Assembly (NCBI GenBank): GCA_963665215.2 | Contig: CAXXWW010000017.1 | Coordinates: 682,001 to 746,000, forward strand | Origin: G963665215 sp963665215 | Lineage (GTDB): Bacteria > Chloroflexota > Dehalococcoidia > Lucifugimonadales > CAUZJF01 | Direction: 5' to 3' | Length of the DNA stretch: 64,000 nt | Shown: positions 54,928-64,000 of the stretch, one piece after another | How positions within the stretch are numbered: position 1 is the first letter of the stretch | Layout: each line of letters begins with the position of its first letter | Notes under the pieces: generated by a model | Told to the model about the DNA's origin: nothing | Databases searched by the model: none | Seen by the model: only the letters and a program-made list of their open reading frames with translations | Translations under genes and position numbers: made by a program

Positions 54928-56235
54928 ATGGTATTCGGGAGGCATAGAAGAAGCTTGCACCTGATTGGTGTTGTGATGGCGGTCCTCGTCATGGCCGCAC
55001 GCGGGGGATTGGGCGAGGACGCCATACTTGACCCGACCGCCACTCCTCCGCCGGCCGGTGTTCCATCTGCTCCAACGGCACTGCCAGACCCGGTGGGACC
55101 TTCGCCGGCTGTCGCTGTGGCTGCCCCCACGGCCACTCAGGTACCCGAGCCCGAGATTGTTGTACCCTCCAGTATCGGAAGCATGCTGGAACCTCGCGGC
55201 GCCGCGCACACGGCTACGTTGCTCCGAGATGGCAGGGTGCTGGTGACCGGGGGGGGCGGCGGCAATCTCAAGTCGGCAGAGACCTACGAGCCATCTACCG
55301 GGACCTGGACTCTAGCGGGCAGCATGACCCTGACCCGATACGGCCATGCAGCGATCCTGCTGGACGACGGCACCGTGCTGGTCGTCGGTGGCGCCGGCCC
55401 TACTTTTGAGACTTGGCGCGCCTCGGCAGAGGTCTACAATCCCTCAACGGACTCGTGGGCCAGAACCGGCATGACTAAAGGGCCTAGAGCGTGGCTCGCC
55501 GCAACGCGTCTATCGGACGGCAGAGTGCTGCTCGCGGGCGGATTGGGGCGGGAAAGTCGCGAAAGCTTCGGACCTCTCGATTGGGCGGAGATCTATGACG
55601 CTGCCACCGGCACCTGGTCGACGACGGGGAGCATAGGCGATGAGCGGTCAGAGCACACACTCACCCTTCTTGATGACGGTAGGGTGTTAGTCGCGGGGGG
55701 TGTGAGGGATGTGCCGGCTGAACTGTACGACCCATCCGATGGCACGTGGACGCAAACCGGTAGCCTGCGTGAGGAGCGCCAAAGACACAGGGCAACGCTT
55801 CTCGGGGACGGTACGGTGCTCGTCACCGGCGGCATGACCGGGGACTTCGAGGCCCATCAGTCGGCCGAGATTTACGACCCGCTACGAGGCACCTGGTCAA
55901 TTACGGGGAGCATGTCCGAGGCGCGTGCAGCGCACATTGCGACGCGCCTTCCGGACGGCAGAGTGCTGGTCGCAGGTGGGGAAAGATATATAGAAAACTC
56001 TGATCCGGTCATTGGCTCAGCGGAAGTCTATGACCCCTCCTCAGGCACCTGGTCGCCCGTGGGGAGCATGTCCGAGAAGCGAATGTACTTCTCGGCGGTG
56101 TTGCTGGAGGACGGCACGGTGCTGGTCATCGGTGGCGCCGGCGAGAGCGCGGGCGAGGGCCAGAACATGCTCGACTCCACGGAGCTGTTCGACCCGTCCA
56201 CCAATACCTGGTCATCGCCCGGCTCGGCCCAGTAG
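54928..56235 (+). CDS. Seven-bladed kelch-repeat protein, intact (kelch 3)
   Basis: 435 residues from ATG at 54928 after AGGAGG. The signal peptide SLHLIGVVMAVLVMAARGGL corresponds to the lipoprotein signal of kelch 2, but the lipobox Cys is Arg (MAAR instead of IAAC), so it may be secreted or signal-anchored rather than lipidated. A Pro/Ala-rich linker is followed by seven blades of the HTATLLRDGRVLVTGG type with SAExYDPSTGTW strands, enough for one beta-propeller. Probable extracytoplasmic binding protein, ligand unknown. It is the only intact member of three in the window. Confidence 0.9.
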   Translation: MVFGRHRRSLHLIGVVMAVLVMAARGGLGEDAILDPTATPPPAGVPSAPTALPDPVGPSPAVAVAAPTATQVPEPEIVVPSSIGSMLEPRGAAHTATLLRDGRVLVTGGGGGNLKSAETYEPSTGTWTLAGSMTLTRYGHAAILLDDGTVLVVGGAGPTFETWRASAEVYNPSTDSWARTGMTKGPRAWLAATRLSDGRVLLAGGLGRESRESFGPLDWAEIYDAATGTWSTTGSIGDERSEHTLTLLDDGRVLVAGGVRDVPAELYDPSDGTWTQTGSLREERQRHRATLLGDGTVLVTGGMTGDFEAHQSAEIYDPLRGTWSITGSMSEARAAHIATRLPDGRVLVAGGERYIENSDPVIGSAEVYDPSSGTWSPVGSMSEKRMYFSAVLLEDGTVLVIGGAGESAGEGQNMLDSTELFDPSTNTWSSPGSAQ

Positions 56236-56364
56236 TGGGCGAGCAGCCCGGCCCTCACAACCATAGCTGAGGCTAATGCAGGTGCCAGAGTTGATGAAAA
56301 CGCCTCGCCGGCATCTTAATGGCAAATGTCGCCCAATAACCCTGACACCCTCGCAGGGACTCCT

Positions 56365-58005
56365 CTAGAGCGACATTAGCCGGGCGACCTCGGTCGTTAT
56401 AGCCCTTTGTACCGCCGCGACGAACGTGGCCGTCATTGTTCCCTTCACCGCCGGCTGGAAGCCGTAAGGGCCGAAGCCGAAAACGATCTCCTCCTGGACA
56501 TGCCTCTCCGGTCCGTCGAAATAGTACGGCCTTGTGTCGTGGAGTTCCTCCGGGAGACTATCCGTGTCATAGATGATGGAGTTGGCCAGCACGAATTGGG
56601 GCCTGTCGGTGTCCAGCTCGGGCGGTCGATACGGCAGGCGCAGCTCGCCTAGCTGGGCCGTGTCAGTGGGCTCGGGCGCCCATAGTCCAACATTGTAGGT
56701 TGGGCCCGGCGTCACCCACTCGTTGAGCTGTCGACGCAGCCGGACGAACTCGTACCAGTGCACGAGTTCCAGGAGGTGTTCGGCTGGTAAGCAGCTCTCA
56801 TGCCAATATTCAGATCGCCGACCCTCCGCGCGAACGTCGTTGAAGGCGGCGATCCAGTGCGCGTAGTTCTTGACTGCCCTGGACAGCATCATGTTGCCGT
56901 CATACCCGCGGCCGCCCGTTCCGTCAGCCACGACGATGTGGGGCATGTCCCGGTCTAACTCGCGCACAAACTCCATGGGAAAGGCGTCAGCAGTCCAGGG
57001 GCCCGTGTTGTCCCTCGACCCCTCGAAGTTGCGCGCGCCCGGCACCGTTAGCCTCATGGACAAGTGAGACGGCACTCCGCTGTAGCGCAGCGTAAAGCCA
57101 TCCCGTAGGAACTCCTCCAGCGGCTCGACCACCCACTGCCGGCCGTACCTGTCGTTTCCCACTACTACAATCGGCCTGGAGGTGCCCTCGCGGAACCTCA
57201 GCAGAAAGCGCAGGAACTTGCTCGCCTCGTATGCAACCCGCCTGACCTCTTGAAGGTGTTGGCCCTCAAGACGCCAGTCGTCGCGATGTTCATACTCTAG
57301 CTCCGGCAGGTCGACGAACTTGCGGTAAAGGGCCTCGAAGGGCTCGTTGACGTACGGCAGATGGCGGTTGGTCCCGTAAATCCGGGCGTATTCGTGGGAG
57401 TATTTCCTGTACTCGAGGTCGCGCTGCACCAGGTTTTCCAGGCGGAACCGGCCGTTGCGAGTCTCGTCCAGAAGGTGGTCCAGCTCTGCCAGCCTGGCCA
57501 CAAAGTCGCCGGGCTCAGCAAGGTACTCTGCGAGTACAGGAGTAATCACCACGTCGTAGCCGTAGGTCCTGCCCAGCCAAACCTTCAGCAGATTGAACCG
57601 GCCAGACACCTCGTCCTTCGGTAGGTTGGCCAGGAACGGCCCTATCACCCCGATATCGAGCCTGATGCCCATGGCTTGCATCTCTAGGACGACGTCGACC
57701 GCGTCTATAATGTCAGGAGCGACAAACACAGGCGCATACTTGTTGTAGACCTCGGCGCCCGAGACCGTGTCCTCGCTCCCTTCTCGTTCCATGTGATCGC
57801 GCAGCCGGTCTTTGGCCTCCGCCAGCTTAAACGCTACTTCTGTGGCCCGCTGAGAGTCTGCGTCGCCCTGAATGATCTTAGAGCGCCAGTGGTCCACCAC
57901 GGCTTTAGGCAGGCCATCCAAACGGCCTTGTCTCATCAAGTCCTTCACTTGGCCAGCGAACGCCTCTGCGGCTGCTCCTCTGGCCCTGTCCTGTTCGCTC
58001 GTCAT
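56365..58005 (-). CDS. Large uncharacterised protein
   Basis: 546 residues, no family recognised. Starts MTSEQDRARGAAAEAFAGQV. A helical N-terminal half is followed by a block with RPIVVVGNDRYGRQWVVEPL and PHIVVADGTGGRGYDGNMML, whose hydrophobic strand plus G-rich loop pattern suggests an alpha/beta nucleotide- or sugar-binding core. LRLPYRPPELDTDRPQFVLA and FGFGPYGFQPAVKGTMTATF are near the C-terminus. No signal peptide, membrane helix or P-loop. It is followed on the same strand by no close gene. Housekeeping-like codon use argues that it is a real resident gene. Confidence 0.75.
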   Translation of the reverse strand: MTSEQDRARGAAAEAFAGQVKDLMRQGRLDGLPKAVVDHWRSKIIQGDADSQRATEVAFKLAEAKDRLRDHMEREGSEDTVSGAEVYNKYAPVFVAPDIIDAVDVVLEMQAMGIRLDIGVIGPFLANLPKDEVSGRFNLLKVWLGRTYGYDVVITPVLAEYLAEPGDFVARLAELDHLLDETRNGRFRLENLVQRDLEYRKYSHEYARIYGTNRHLPYVNEPFEALYRKFVDLPELEYEHRDDWRLEGQHLQEVRRVAYEASKFLRFLLRFREGTSRPIVVVGNDRYGRQWVVEPLEEFLRDGFTLRYSGVPSHLSMRLTVPGARNFEGSRDNTGPWTADAFPMEFVRELDRDMPHIVVADGTGGRGYDGNMMLSRAVKNYAHWIAAFNDVRAEGRRSEYWHESCLPAEHLLELVHWYEFVRLRRQLNEWVTPGPTYNVGLWAPEPTDTAQLGELRLPYRPPELDTDRPQFVLANSIIYDTDSLPEELHDTRPYYFDGPERHVQEEIVFGFGPYGFQPAVKGTMTATFVAAVQRAITTEVARLMSL

Positions 58006-58196
58006 CAGGGGTCTCCGGGCAGTGACGAATTTGACACCTGTATCACACCGGCGGGAAGCTCGTTCAGGAGATCGTGGTAAAGGGTAAGGAGGCGTCTGCC
58101 TTGCTCATCCCGCTCACCGCGTTTTGCGCTCTCCATTTGAAACTTGCACACGGGGTTACCTGAGTTATCCAGTGTTTATGGACGAGCACAGGAAGC

Positions 58197-59306
58197 CTAC
58201 CTGTGCCAGTCGTACTCGAGGCCGAGAGAGCGGTCCTCTAGAGGTAGGTCGACGCGTACTCCGCCCTGTGCCGAGGACTGCTTAAGAGCGATCTCGACCT
58301 CGAGGGCTACCGCGACCCGTCTTCCCGAGTTCTTCGGCTCGTCCAGCTTGCCCTCAAGGCAGTCGAAGATATCCGCGAACCCATAGACGGCGGGCCCACC
58401 TGCCTGCATCTGGGGCTCGGGCCACGGCATCTCCCCGCGCCTAACACCGTCGGCCGCGTCGATGTCCTGTAGCAGATGCCACTCGGTATAGTGGTCCGCG
58501 TGGTATATCTCGCCGGTGGCGCCGGTGATGCGGATAGCAGGGGCGCTCTTCCTGAAGTGCACGACCAGGCCGTGCGCGGTGACCATTATCCCGGAGCCAC
58601 GGTACTCGGCGCTGCCCGAGTCGCGCTTGGGCTGGTCGCCGATGCCCATCACCCACGCTGGAGCGCTATCGACGAAGTAGGACCAGTTCTGGTGCTGGGA
58701 CAGGTTCTGGTCGGACTCGGCCTCGATGGAGATCACGTCACCTATGGCCCCGCTCGTGACGAGCTCCTTGGCTTTGCCGAACGAGGGGTGGTTGGTGGAG
58801 ATGGCGCCACACACCAGCGGCACGTTGGCGTCCTCGCACGCCTTGACCATGCGGTCGACCTCCTCGAGGGTGTGGGCGATGGGCTTCTCGGTCATGATAC
58901 CCTTGGCGCCACACTCGGCGGCGAGGACTGTCAGGTCGGAGCGGCCCTTTACATTGGTGGAAATGGCCACGATATCGAGCCTCTCCTTGCGGAGCATTTC
59001 GGCCGCGTCCGTGTATTGCGCCTCGACTCCGTAGCGCTCACCGAAGATCTTCACCCGCTTGCGGTCTCTGTCCGCTCCGGCGACGAGATCGACCTCGGGC
59101 CGGTCCGCCAGGGCCTCCGAGTATGAGGTAGGCATACCCCCACCGGGGCCATATCGCTCGTGGTAATAGACCTTGCGGTGCACGTCCAGGTCCGTTGGCG
59201 TTGGACGGTCGACGTCATCGACGTGCCAGACCCCCATTCGCTTGCCTATGTCGTAGAGCATCCCCATCCACCCCAGGCCTATCACTCCAGCACGGTACTT
59301 GGCCAT
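58197..59306 (-). CDS. Gfo/Idh/MocA family oxidoreductase
   Basis: 369 residues. Rossmann start YRAGVIGLGWMGMLYDIGKR, catalytic KGIMTEKPIAHTLEEVDRM (EKP intact), and VCGAISTNHPSFGKAKELV. Longer than the two members at 23053 and 24535 and not a close copy. Substrate unknown; a sugar or inositol derivative is likely. Confidence 0.9.
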   Translation of the reverse strand: MAKYRAGVIGLGWMGMLYDIGKRMGVWHVDDVDRPTPTDLDVHRKVYYHERYGPGGGMPTSYSEALADRPEVDLVAGADRDRKRVKIFGERYGVEAQYTDAAEMLRKERLDIVAISTNVKGRSDLTVLAAECGAKGIMTEKPIAHTLEEVDRMVKACEDANVPLVCGAISTNHPSFGKAKELVTSGAIGDVISIEAESDQNLSQHQNWSYFVDSAPAWVMGIGDQPKRDSGSAEYRGSGIMVTAHGLVVHFRKSAPAIRITGATGEIYHADHYTEWHLLQDIDAADGVRRGEMPWPEPQMQAGGPAVYGFADIFDCLEGKLDEPKNSGRRVAVALEVEIALKQSSAQGGVRVDLPLEDRSLGLEYDWHR

Positions 59307-59714
59307 TCCGCCCTCCTCTTCGCTGCGGCCTCAGTCCGTTCCACGGCGGGCAATGTATGGAGTGTCCACCTTCATGTCCAGATTTCCCAAGCGACTGCCC
59401 TAGACGTCTTTACTGGCGGCTGTGCACGGACCTTCAGCATCGGTCCGCCGTCCGCCGAACTCCCGCCATACCGCAAGCGTGGGCTCCCGGTCGATAACCC
59501 ATAACCTGAATTTCCCAAATGGGACCCGTTACCTTCGCGAACACCATATTTTAGGATGGCAAATACTGTATTCGCCGTTCCTGATGTTGTCAATCGCCAT
59601 ATTACGTCCTCAACCTCTTCTAGCGGTGCCATCAACCACTCCGGACCACCCTCCAAGACGCGCCCCCGGCTTTTTCAAACCGAATCCCACCTGGGCGGCA
59701 GTCGTCGTTGTGGC
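59307..59714. other. Intergenic region, no gene recognised
   Basis: About 400 nt between the kinase remnant and the Gfo/Idh gene. A 94-codon minus-strand frame (59372-59656) has no motif or ribosome site and is probably chance. Confidence 0.4.
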
Positions 59715-60188
59715 TCACCAGCTCTCGAGTATCTCACGGGTCAGGAGGCGGAGCCTGTCCTGGCTCGTGATGAAAGGCTTGATTTGCTGCTTGAACTCCG
59801 CCAGCGACTCCGGGACCGAGGCTGTCGTCGTGTCCAGCACGAACTTGCGGGGAATCAGCGACATCTCATACTCCTCCTGGAAGCGCTCCAGCACGACCTC
59901 GGTGTCCTTGGCCTGGAACAGCGTGGCGGCGTGCCTGGCGGGGAACGGACTCTTGCCCTCCTCGACGCGTCTTCTTATCGTCTCGGGCGACGCTTTCATC
60001 AGGACCAGCACCATGTCCGGCATGTGCGCGTTGACCTGAGCGTCGAAGCCCCTGGCTATCCGCTGCCGTTCAGCGTACTGTCCGGGTCCACCGTAGCCGT
60101 AGTATAGCGAGGCGTAGACTGCGTCGGAGTAGTACCAGTCGATCAGGAACAGGTCGGCCATATCGGTGTAGCCCTTGTTGAATTTGTT
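59715..60188 (-). pseudogene. P-loop kinase, C-terminal part (split by IS256 copy B)
   Basis: Second part of a nucleotide-kinase-like gene. From the IS junction it reads NKFNKGYTDMADLFLIDWYY, then DAQVNAHMPDMVLVLMKASP, TIRRRVEEGKSPFPARHAAT (lid-like) and SLIPRKFVLDTTTASVPESL. ATG at 60161 could start a truncated product, but this lacks the P-loop. Confidence 0.9.
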
Positions 60189-61556
60189 GAGGTTACGTCA
60201 ATAGGTGTGTAAACGACATCAGGCGGCGACCTTCTCAGCCGTTGATTCAATGGCGATTCCATCCGCATACTGTGCACCGAGATAGACGTCTTCGATCAAC
60301 TCAGGGGCCTTCAGACGCCTGAAGCGCTGTTCGGCGACCATCAACATTTTCCAGATCACCGCTATCGCCCGATCGACCCTCTTGTAGCGCTTGGCGGCAT
60401 CGGTCCGAAGCCTGAGGGCCGCGAAGGGTGATTCCACTGGGTTCGTCGTGCGAAGGTGCCCCCAGTGCTCCTTTGGGAAGTCATAGAAGGTGACCATGCG
60501 GTCCCAGTCCCGCTCCAAGGCCTCTGAGGCCGCCTCGTAGGAATGGTCGCCGCACCACCTGGTGAACACCGTCCTGAGCCGCTCAGCCTCTGTCCGAGTC
60601 GGCGCGTAGGGGATAGTACGCAGCATGAGCTTGGCCTGGTCCTGTTGTCGCTTTGGAAGCTTGGCGAGCACGTTTACGATCTTGTGGTTCCAGCAGCGTT
60701 GCTCTGCCGCCTGCGGATAGACGTTGCGCAGAGCTCCCCAGATGCCCAGGTGTCCGTCTCCAACCACCAGCCTCGGGCAGCTCAAGCCCCGGCGCTTGAT
60801 GTCCCTGAGCACCTCGGACCAGTTCTCTGTGGACTCCCTGTATCCGGGAACAGCGCTCACCACCACCTTGCTCCCGTCGCTCAGGGCCGCCATCACCACC
60901 AGTACCGCCGCCTTCTCCTTCTCAAGACCAGCCTTGACGTAGACTCCATCCACCCACATGTAGACCACTTCCAGGTCATCGAGGGGCCGGCTGCGCCATT
61001 GGGCAAGCTCATCGTTCCACTTATCCTTCAACCGGGCCACCGTGCTCGCCGATACCGGTGCGTCCTCTCCCAACAGCCCCCGCAAAGCCAGATCGAAGTC
61101 GCCTTCGGATAGACCGTGCAGGTACAGCTCGGGGATCAACTCAGCAACCTTCCTGGTCCTGTTGACGAACAGCGGCAGCAGCCGGCTCTCGAACTGCTCC
61201 TCGGTATCGCGGACTCGCGGCCGCCTCAGCTGTATCGTTCCCGAACTCAGCGTAAGCCTCCGGGCTCTGCCGTATCCGTTCCGATAGCCGGTATCTGAGT
61301 CCGAGTCGGATCTGAGCGCCGACTTCGCCCTTCCCAGAAACGCCGTCACCTCCTCCTCCAGCAACTCCTGGATCAGCCTCTGGACCTGGCTTCGCACCCA
61401 ATCCTCCAACTGCTCCCACTCCGGCCTTGACTCCGACCTACTCTCAGTGCTTTCCTTCCTCATGGGCGGTCTATCTCCTCTCTCGGGCCTTGAGCCCGTG
61501 TTGTTCAGACAGAGGGTACACCGCCTGACTGTTTACACACTTTTTGAGGATACCTC
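60189..61556 (-). mobile_element. IS256-family element, copy B
   Basis: 1368 bp, inverted relative to copy A, with near-identical sequence. Perfect 8-bp target duplication AATTTGTT at 60181-60188 and 61557-61564. This marks a simple, probably recent transposition into a kinase gene. Confidence 0.97.
60219..61463 (-). CDS. IS256-family transposase (copy B)
   Basis: 414 residues, same protein as copy A. At least one silent base difference (TTG versus CTG Leu near 61068) shows the two copies are not an assembly duplicate. Confidence 0.96.
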   Translation of the reverse strand: MRKESTESRSESRPEWEQLEDWVRSQVQRLIQELLEEEVTAFLGRAKSALRSDSDSDTGYRNGYGRARRLTLSSGTIQLRRPRVRDTEEQFESRLLPLFVNRTRKVAELIPELYLHGLSEGDFDLALRGLLGEDAPVSASTVARLKDKWNDELAQWRSRPLDDLEVVYMWVDGVYVKAGLEKEKAAVLVVMAALSDGSKVVVSAVPGYRESTENWSEVLRDIKRRGLSCPRLVVGDGHLGIWGALRNVYPQAAEQRCWNHKIVNVLAKLPKRQQDQAKLMLRTIPYAPTRTEAERLRTVFTRWCGDHSYEAASEALERDWDRMVTFYDFPKEHWGHLRTTNPVESPFAALRLRTDAAKRYKRVDRAIAVIWKMLMVAEQRFRRLKAPELIEDVYLGAQYADGIAIESTAEKVAA

Positions 61557-61813
61557 AATTTGTTACCTATGTTATATAGCTGAAGGAGCTGCTGCAGACC
61601 CGGGTTTGCATTGAGCAGGTCCTTCTCCGTCTGTGCCTTGTGGTCCTCGTGGCCCATGACGTGCACCACGTGGGGCAGCGTGAAGTGGTCGTGGAATGCC
61701 AGGTGTGGAGGTTCCAGGAACTCCTCCCCGGTTTGCATAGCCCACCACCTCGATATCTCGATGCCCAGGGTCCGCTTGCCGGCATATTCGATTCCCGTCA
61801 GTATCAGTCTCAT
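61557..61813 (-). pseudogene. P-loop kinase, N-terminal part (split by IS256 copy B)
   Basis: ATG at 61813 with GAGGAG 9 nt upstream. MRLILTGIEYAGKRTLGIEI contains a Walker A (GIEYAGKRT) of the thymidylate-kinase-like type, then HLAFHDHFTLPHVVHVMGHE and LQQLLQLYNIGNK. Joining to 60180 and removing the IS and one duplication gives 723 nt, exactly 241 codons, so the gene was intact before insertion. Confidence 0.9.
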
Positions 61814-62541
61814 GTGATTTCGCTCCTCTTTCGCGGGTTTCCATTGTTCGTGGAGCCGATCGGCCCATCTCCATAGTGTTTCGTACCTGTCCTTGGCTTA
61901 TCTCTTTGCCAGCAACAAGCCTGAGCGGAGTGGGGCGGCTTTGATGGAGATACATCATAATTCGAAAGGGCGAATTCAAGGGCTTCCAGGAGCTGACGAA
62001 AATGGCCTACTTGCAGATGGGAGCTGCAGTCTACGTAAGACATCAGCGGTAACTTCGCCGCAACTTAGGACCAGCCCATCGGAACTCCTCTGCTACAGCG
62101 ACGGTGGACAAGGACGGCAGGATGAGGGCACCCGGAACGAATGCTCTAGTAGAGAGGCAACCCACCAGTGCTCAGTCACACCTGATTTGGTTTGTCCGGC
62201 GGGAGAGTGCAGAGAGGGTGCAACCCTCTTTGGTAGGGGTCTGGGGATTCCCCCAAAACCCTCAGGGCGGGCGGGTGGGAAGAAGAACCATTCATTTCAC
62301 CCGTGACGGAGCACTACCGGTAGCCGCGCCAGCAGCTAAATCCGCATCTACTATGCTGGATACTCTGGCCCAACAGACTGATGCTCGTTTCCTCCGTCGG
62401 GCCAGGCTGATGTAATATAACATGTCTTCGCCCAGGTTGACCCCGAGAAGCTTGCCGTCATGGTCCGCCACGGGTAGCTGCCTCAAATCGTACCGCTGCA
62501 TCAGGCGGACTGGATCGATAAGGATGATACAGGAGGCCAAA
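61814..62541. other. Region between kinase and cyclase genes
   Basis: About 730 nt. It contains a CBS-domain remnant (62400-62519) and a G/C hairpin near 62236-62265 (GGGTCTGGGGA against TTCCCCCAAAACCC). A 103-codon frame from 62104 has no recognised motif. No intact gene. Confidence 0.45.
62400..62519 (-). pseudogene. CBS-domain fragment
   Basis: The minus-strand frame reads IDPVRLMQRYDLRQLPVADH then DGKLLGVNLGEDMLYYISL, the second half of a CBS domain. It has no convincing start and overlaps the start region of the cyclase gene on the other strand, so it is a leftover. Confidence 0.65.
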
Positions 62542-63456
62542 GTGACTGAAAGAGAGTTACCGAGCCGAGACGAGGTCATGTCCTATCTAAAGGACCACCG
62601 CAACTGGGGCCGGTGGGGTGACAAGGGAGGGGCCGGCGCCATAAACCTGATCACCCCGGAAAAGCGAGTCCAGGCCGCCGGACTCGTGAAGAGCGGGCGG
62701 ACGGTATCGCTGAGCCGGCCTTTGCCCGTGGAGCCGTCGCGAGAGAACGCGATACCGGTCCAGCACTACATGAAAAAGGAGTATATCGGCAGTTGGGGTG
62801 CTTCGTTGGACTTCCTGGGTATCTTTCACCACGGTTTCAGCGTTACCCACATCGACGCCCTCTGTCACAACTGGGACGACGACGGCATGTGGGATGGGCG
62901 CGACCCGGAAGTGGAGATAACCTTTAAGGGCGCGCGTTGGGGTTCGGTGGACGAGTGGCGTGACGGCATTTTGACCCGCGGGGTCCTTCTCGACGTACCT
63001 AAGCACCGGGGCGAGCCCTATGTCACCATCGGAAATCCAGTCCATGGCTGGGAGCTGGAGGAGATACTCGAGGAGGAGGGCCTGTCCCTGGAGCCGGGAG
63101 ACGCCGTGGTGGTCAACGGCGGCCGCGAAGCCTACATGGCGGACGGACCGAGGGAGTTCGCGGAGGGCGACCGAATCCCGGTCCTGCACGCCTCCTGCAT
63201 GCCATTCATTCGAGACCACGACGTGGCCCTGCTTGTCTGGGACATCACCGACATCGCACCCAACGAGTACGGCCTTGCCTGGACCGTGCACGGAATCATC
63301 CACGCGTACGGCATTCCGATCCTGGACAACGCGCTGTTGGAGCCTCTTGCGCGGGTGTGCGCCGAGGAGGGGAGATACGAGTTCATGCTTACCGTCAACC
63401 CCCTGGTGGCCGTCGGCGGGACCGGCTCCGCAGTCAACCCCGTCGCGGTGTTCTGA
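62542..63456 (+). CDS. Cyclase-family (kynurenine formamidase-like) hydrolase
   Basis: Metal-dependent hydrolase of the cyclase family (PF04199), about 304 residues. GTG at 62542 is preferred because AGGAGG lies 5 nt upstream; an in-frame ATG at 62524 is the alternative. The zinc motif H-x-G-T-H-x-D appears as FHHGFSVTHIDALCH, with further ligands in PVLHASCMPFIRDHDVALLV. GGAGAINLITPEKRVQAAGL opens the fold. Substrate unknown; related enzymes hydrolyse N-formylkynurenine or cyclic amides. Confidence 0.88.
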   Translation: MTERELPSRDEVMSYLKDHRNWGRWGDKGGAGAINLITPEKRVQAAGLVKSGRTVSLSRPLPVEPSRENAIPVQHYMKKEYIGSWGASLDFLGIFHHGFSVTHIDALCHNWDDDGMWDGRDPEVEITFKGARWGSVDEWRDGILTRGVLLDVPKHRGEPYVTIGNPVHGWELEEILEEEGLSLEPGDAVVVNGGREAYMADGPREFAEGDRIPVLHASCMPFIRDHDVALLVWDITDIAPNEYGLAWTVHGIIHAYGIPILDNALLEPLARVCAEEGRYEFMLTVNPLVAVGGTGSAVNPVAVF

Positions 63457-63480
63457 GCGGCCCGTAGACAAGCTCAAAGC

Positions 63481-63774
63481 GTGCACTGTCCGACATTTAC
63501 ATTCAAGTCGAGGTTTGAGCTGAACGGTCGTTTGGCGACGGTCAGGTACGTTGGGGTCGGTACGCCGGAGACCAAATACCCGACGAGGGGCGTAGAACCG
63601 TACGGGAGCGAAGCGTCGGAGAGAGACCAGCAGCTTGTTGAGGGGAAGACTGTGTACCTGGAGAAGGATGTGTCAGAGACCGACAGGTTGGACGCCTGGC
63701 CGCCCCATGGTGCCCGTCGTTTATCGCGGCGTCGTGGTCGTCCATTAGTTGCCGGAGCAGGCCGGAATGCGTAA
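63481..63774 (+). pseudogene. Thermonuclease (SNase) fragment
   Basis: LNGRLATVRYVGVGTPETKY, RGVEPYGSEASERDQQLVEG and KTVYLEKDVSETDR match the centre of staphylococcal-nuclease-like proteins. The Asp normally in the V-D-T-P-E-T calcium motif is Gly. The N-terminal D-G-D-T part is missing and the sequence diverges after SETDR. A nonfunctional remnant. Confidence 0.8.
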
Positions 63775-63837
63775 ACTCAAAGCGCTCAGAAGCCTCTCTC
63801 TGGAGTAGGGACACGATTAAGGCGACATTAGGACGGC

Positions 63838-64000
63838 ATCGTGCTCGGCCCCTTTGACCTGGACAACTCACTCGCACACATCGCCGATCTCTTTCATCCT
63901 GAGGTCAAACCGGTCATTCACGATATCATCGGCCCGGACACGGCCTGCGGGGCTGATGATCGGCACGGGAATCGGCTTCGACATCGAGGGGATATGGCGC
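63838..64000 (+). pseudogene. HpcH/HpaI aldolase fragment, continues past window
   Basis: VLGPFDLDNSLAHIADLFHP then EVKPVIHDII matches the C-terminal barrel of HpcH/HpaI-type aldolases (lGpxDLaxSLG...hPEV). After a frameshift near 63920, RTRPAGLMIGTGIGFDIEGI follows in another frame. The upstream half is absent. It may be a degenerate gene or contain a sequencing error. Confidence 0.65.

Overview
The window looks like a GC-rich Chloroflexota chromosome, probably Dehalococcoidia/SAR202-like. That is an inference from gene content: Rex beside rpoB, an ATP synthase operon opening with AtpZ, DUF151 nuclease, DUF951, type-2 PyrF, and several Gfo/Idh/MocA oxidoreductases, a PhyH dioxygenase and a cyclase-family hydrolase. 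No 16S rRNA or confirmed tRNA is present to prove it.

Bases 1-15800 are a conserved housekeeping block. It holds rpoB (3' end outside the window), a divergent rex with a clear promoter pair between them, and a complete F1Fo ATP synthase operon on the minus strand (atpZ-B-E-F-H-A-G-D-C, behind a TTGACC-18-TATAAT promoter). These are followed by a bifunctional nuclease, a DUF951 protein, pyrF, sfsA and an endonuclease III-like glycosylase.

From about 15940 to the end the sequence is accessory and heavily rearranged. Four near-identical 1.72-kb IS1380-family elements sit at 16059, 25659, 29129 and 37376, and at least three abut a broken gene. Between copies 1 and 2 lies a catabolic set: FAD oxidoreductase, class IV aminotransferase, sugar-phosphate isomerase and two Gfo/Idh/MocA dehydrogenases. 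Between copies 2 and 3 there are only gene fragments (integrase, C5 methyltransferase, helicase). Between copies 3 and 4 is a defence-like island: a TIR protein with a small partner, a DNA-methylase/HsdR chimera, and a TcmP/DUF5131 pair.

Bases 39098-44607 hold tandem seven-bladed kelch lipoprotein genes. One is cut by copy 4. The other is cut by a 2.94-kb IS1-family element that carries passenger genes: a proteasome-like Ntn hydrolase, a small basic protein and a winged-helix protein. An IS3 element follows. Then come PhyH, an M14-like/GH105 fusion, a CinA amidase and pabB.

Bases 51157-61556 contain two near-identical inverted IS256 elements, an IS110 element inserted in another IS1380-type transposase, an intact kelch gene, a large unknown protein and another Gfo/Idh dehydrogenase. 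The second IS256 copy splits a P-loop kinase gene with a perfect 8-bp target duplication, and removing it restores a 240-codon frame. The window ends with a cyclase-family hydrolase and decayed thermonuclease and HpcH-aldolase fragments. Overall this is a genome in active IS-driven remodelling: essential operons intact, accessory genes repeatedly broken and joined.
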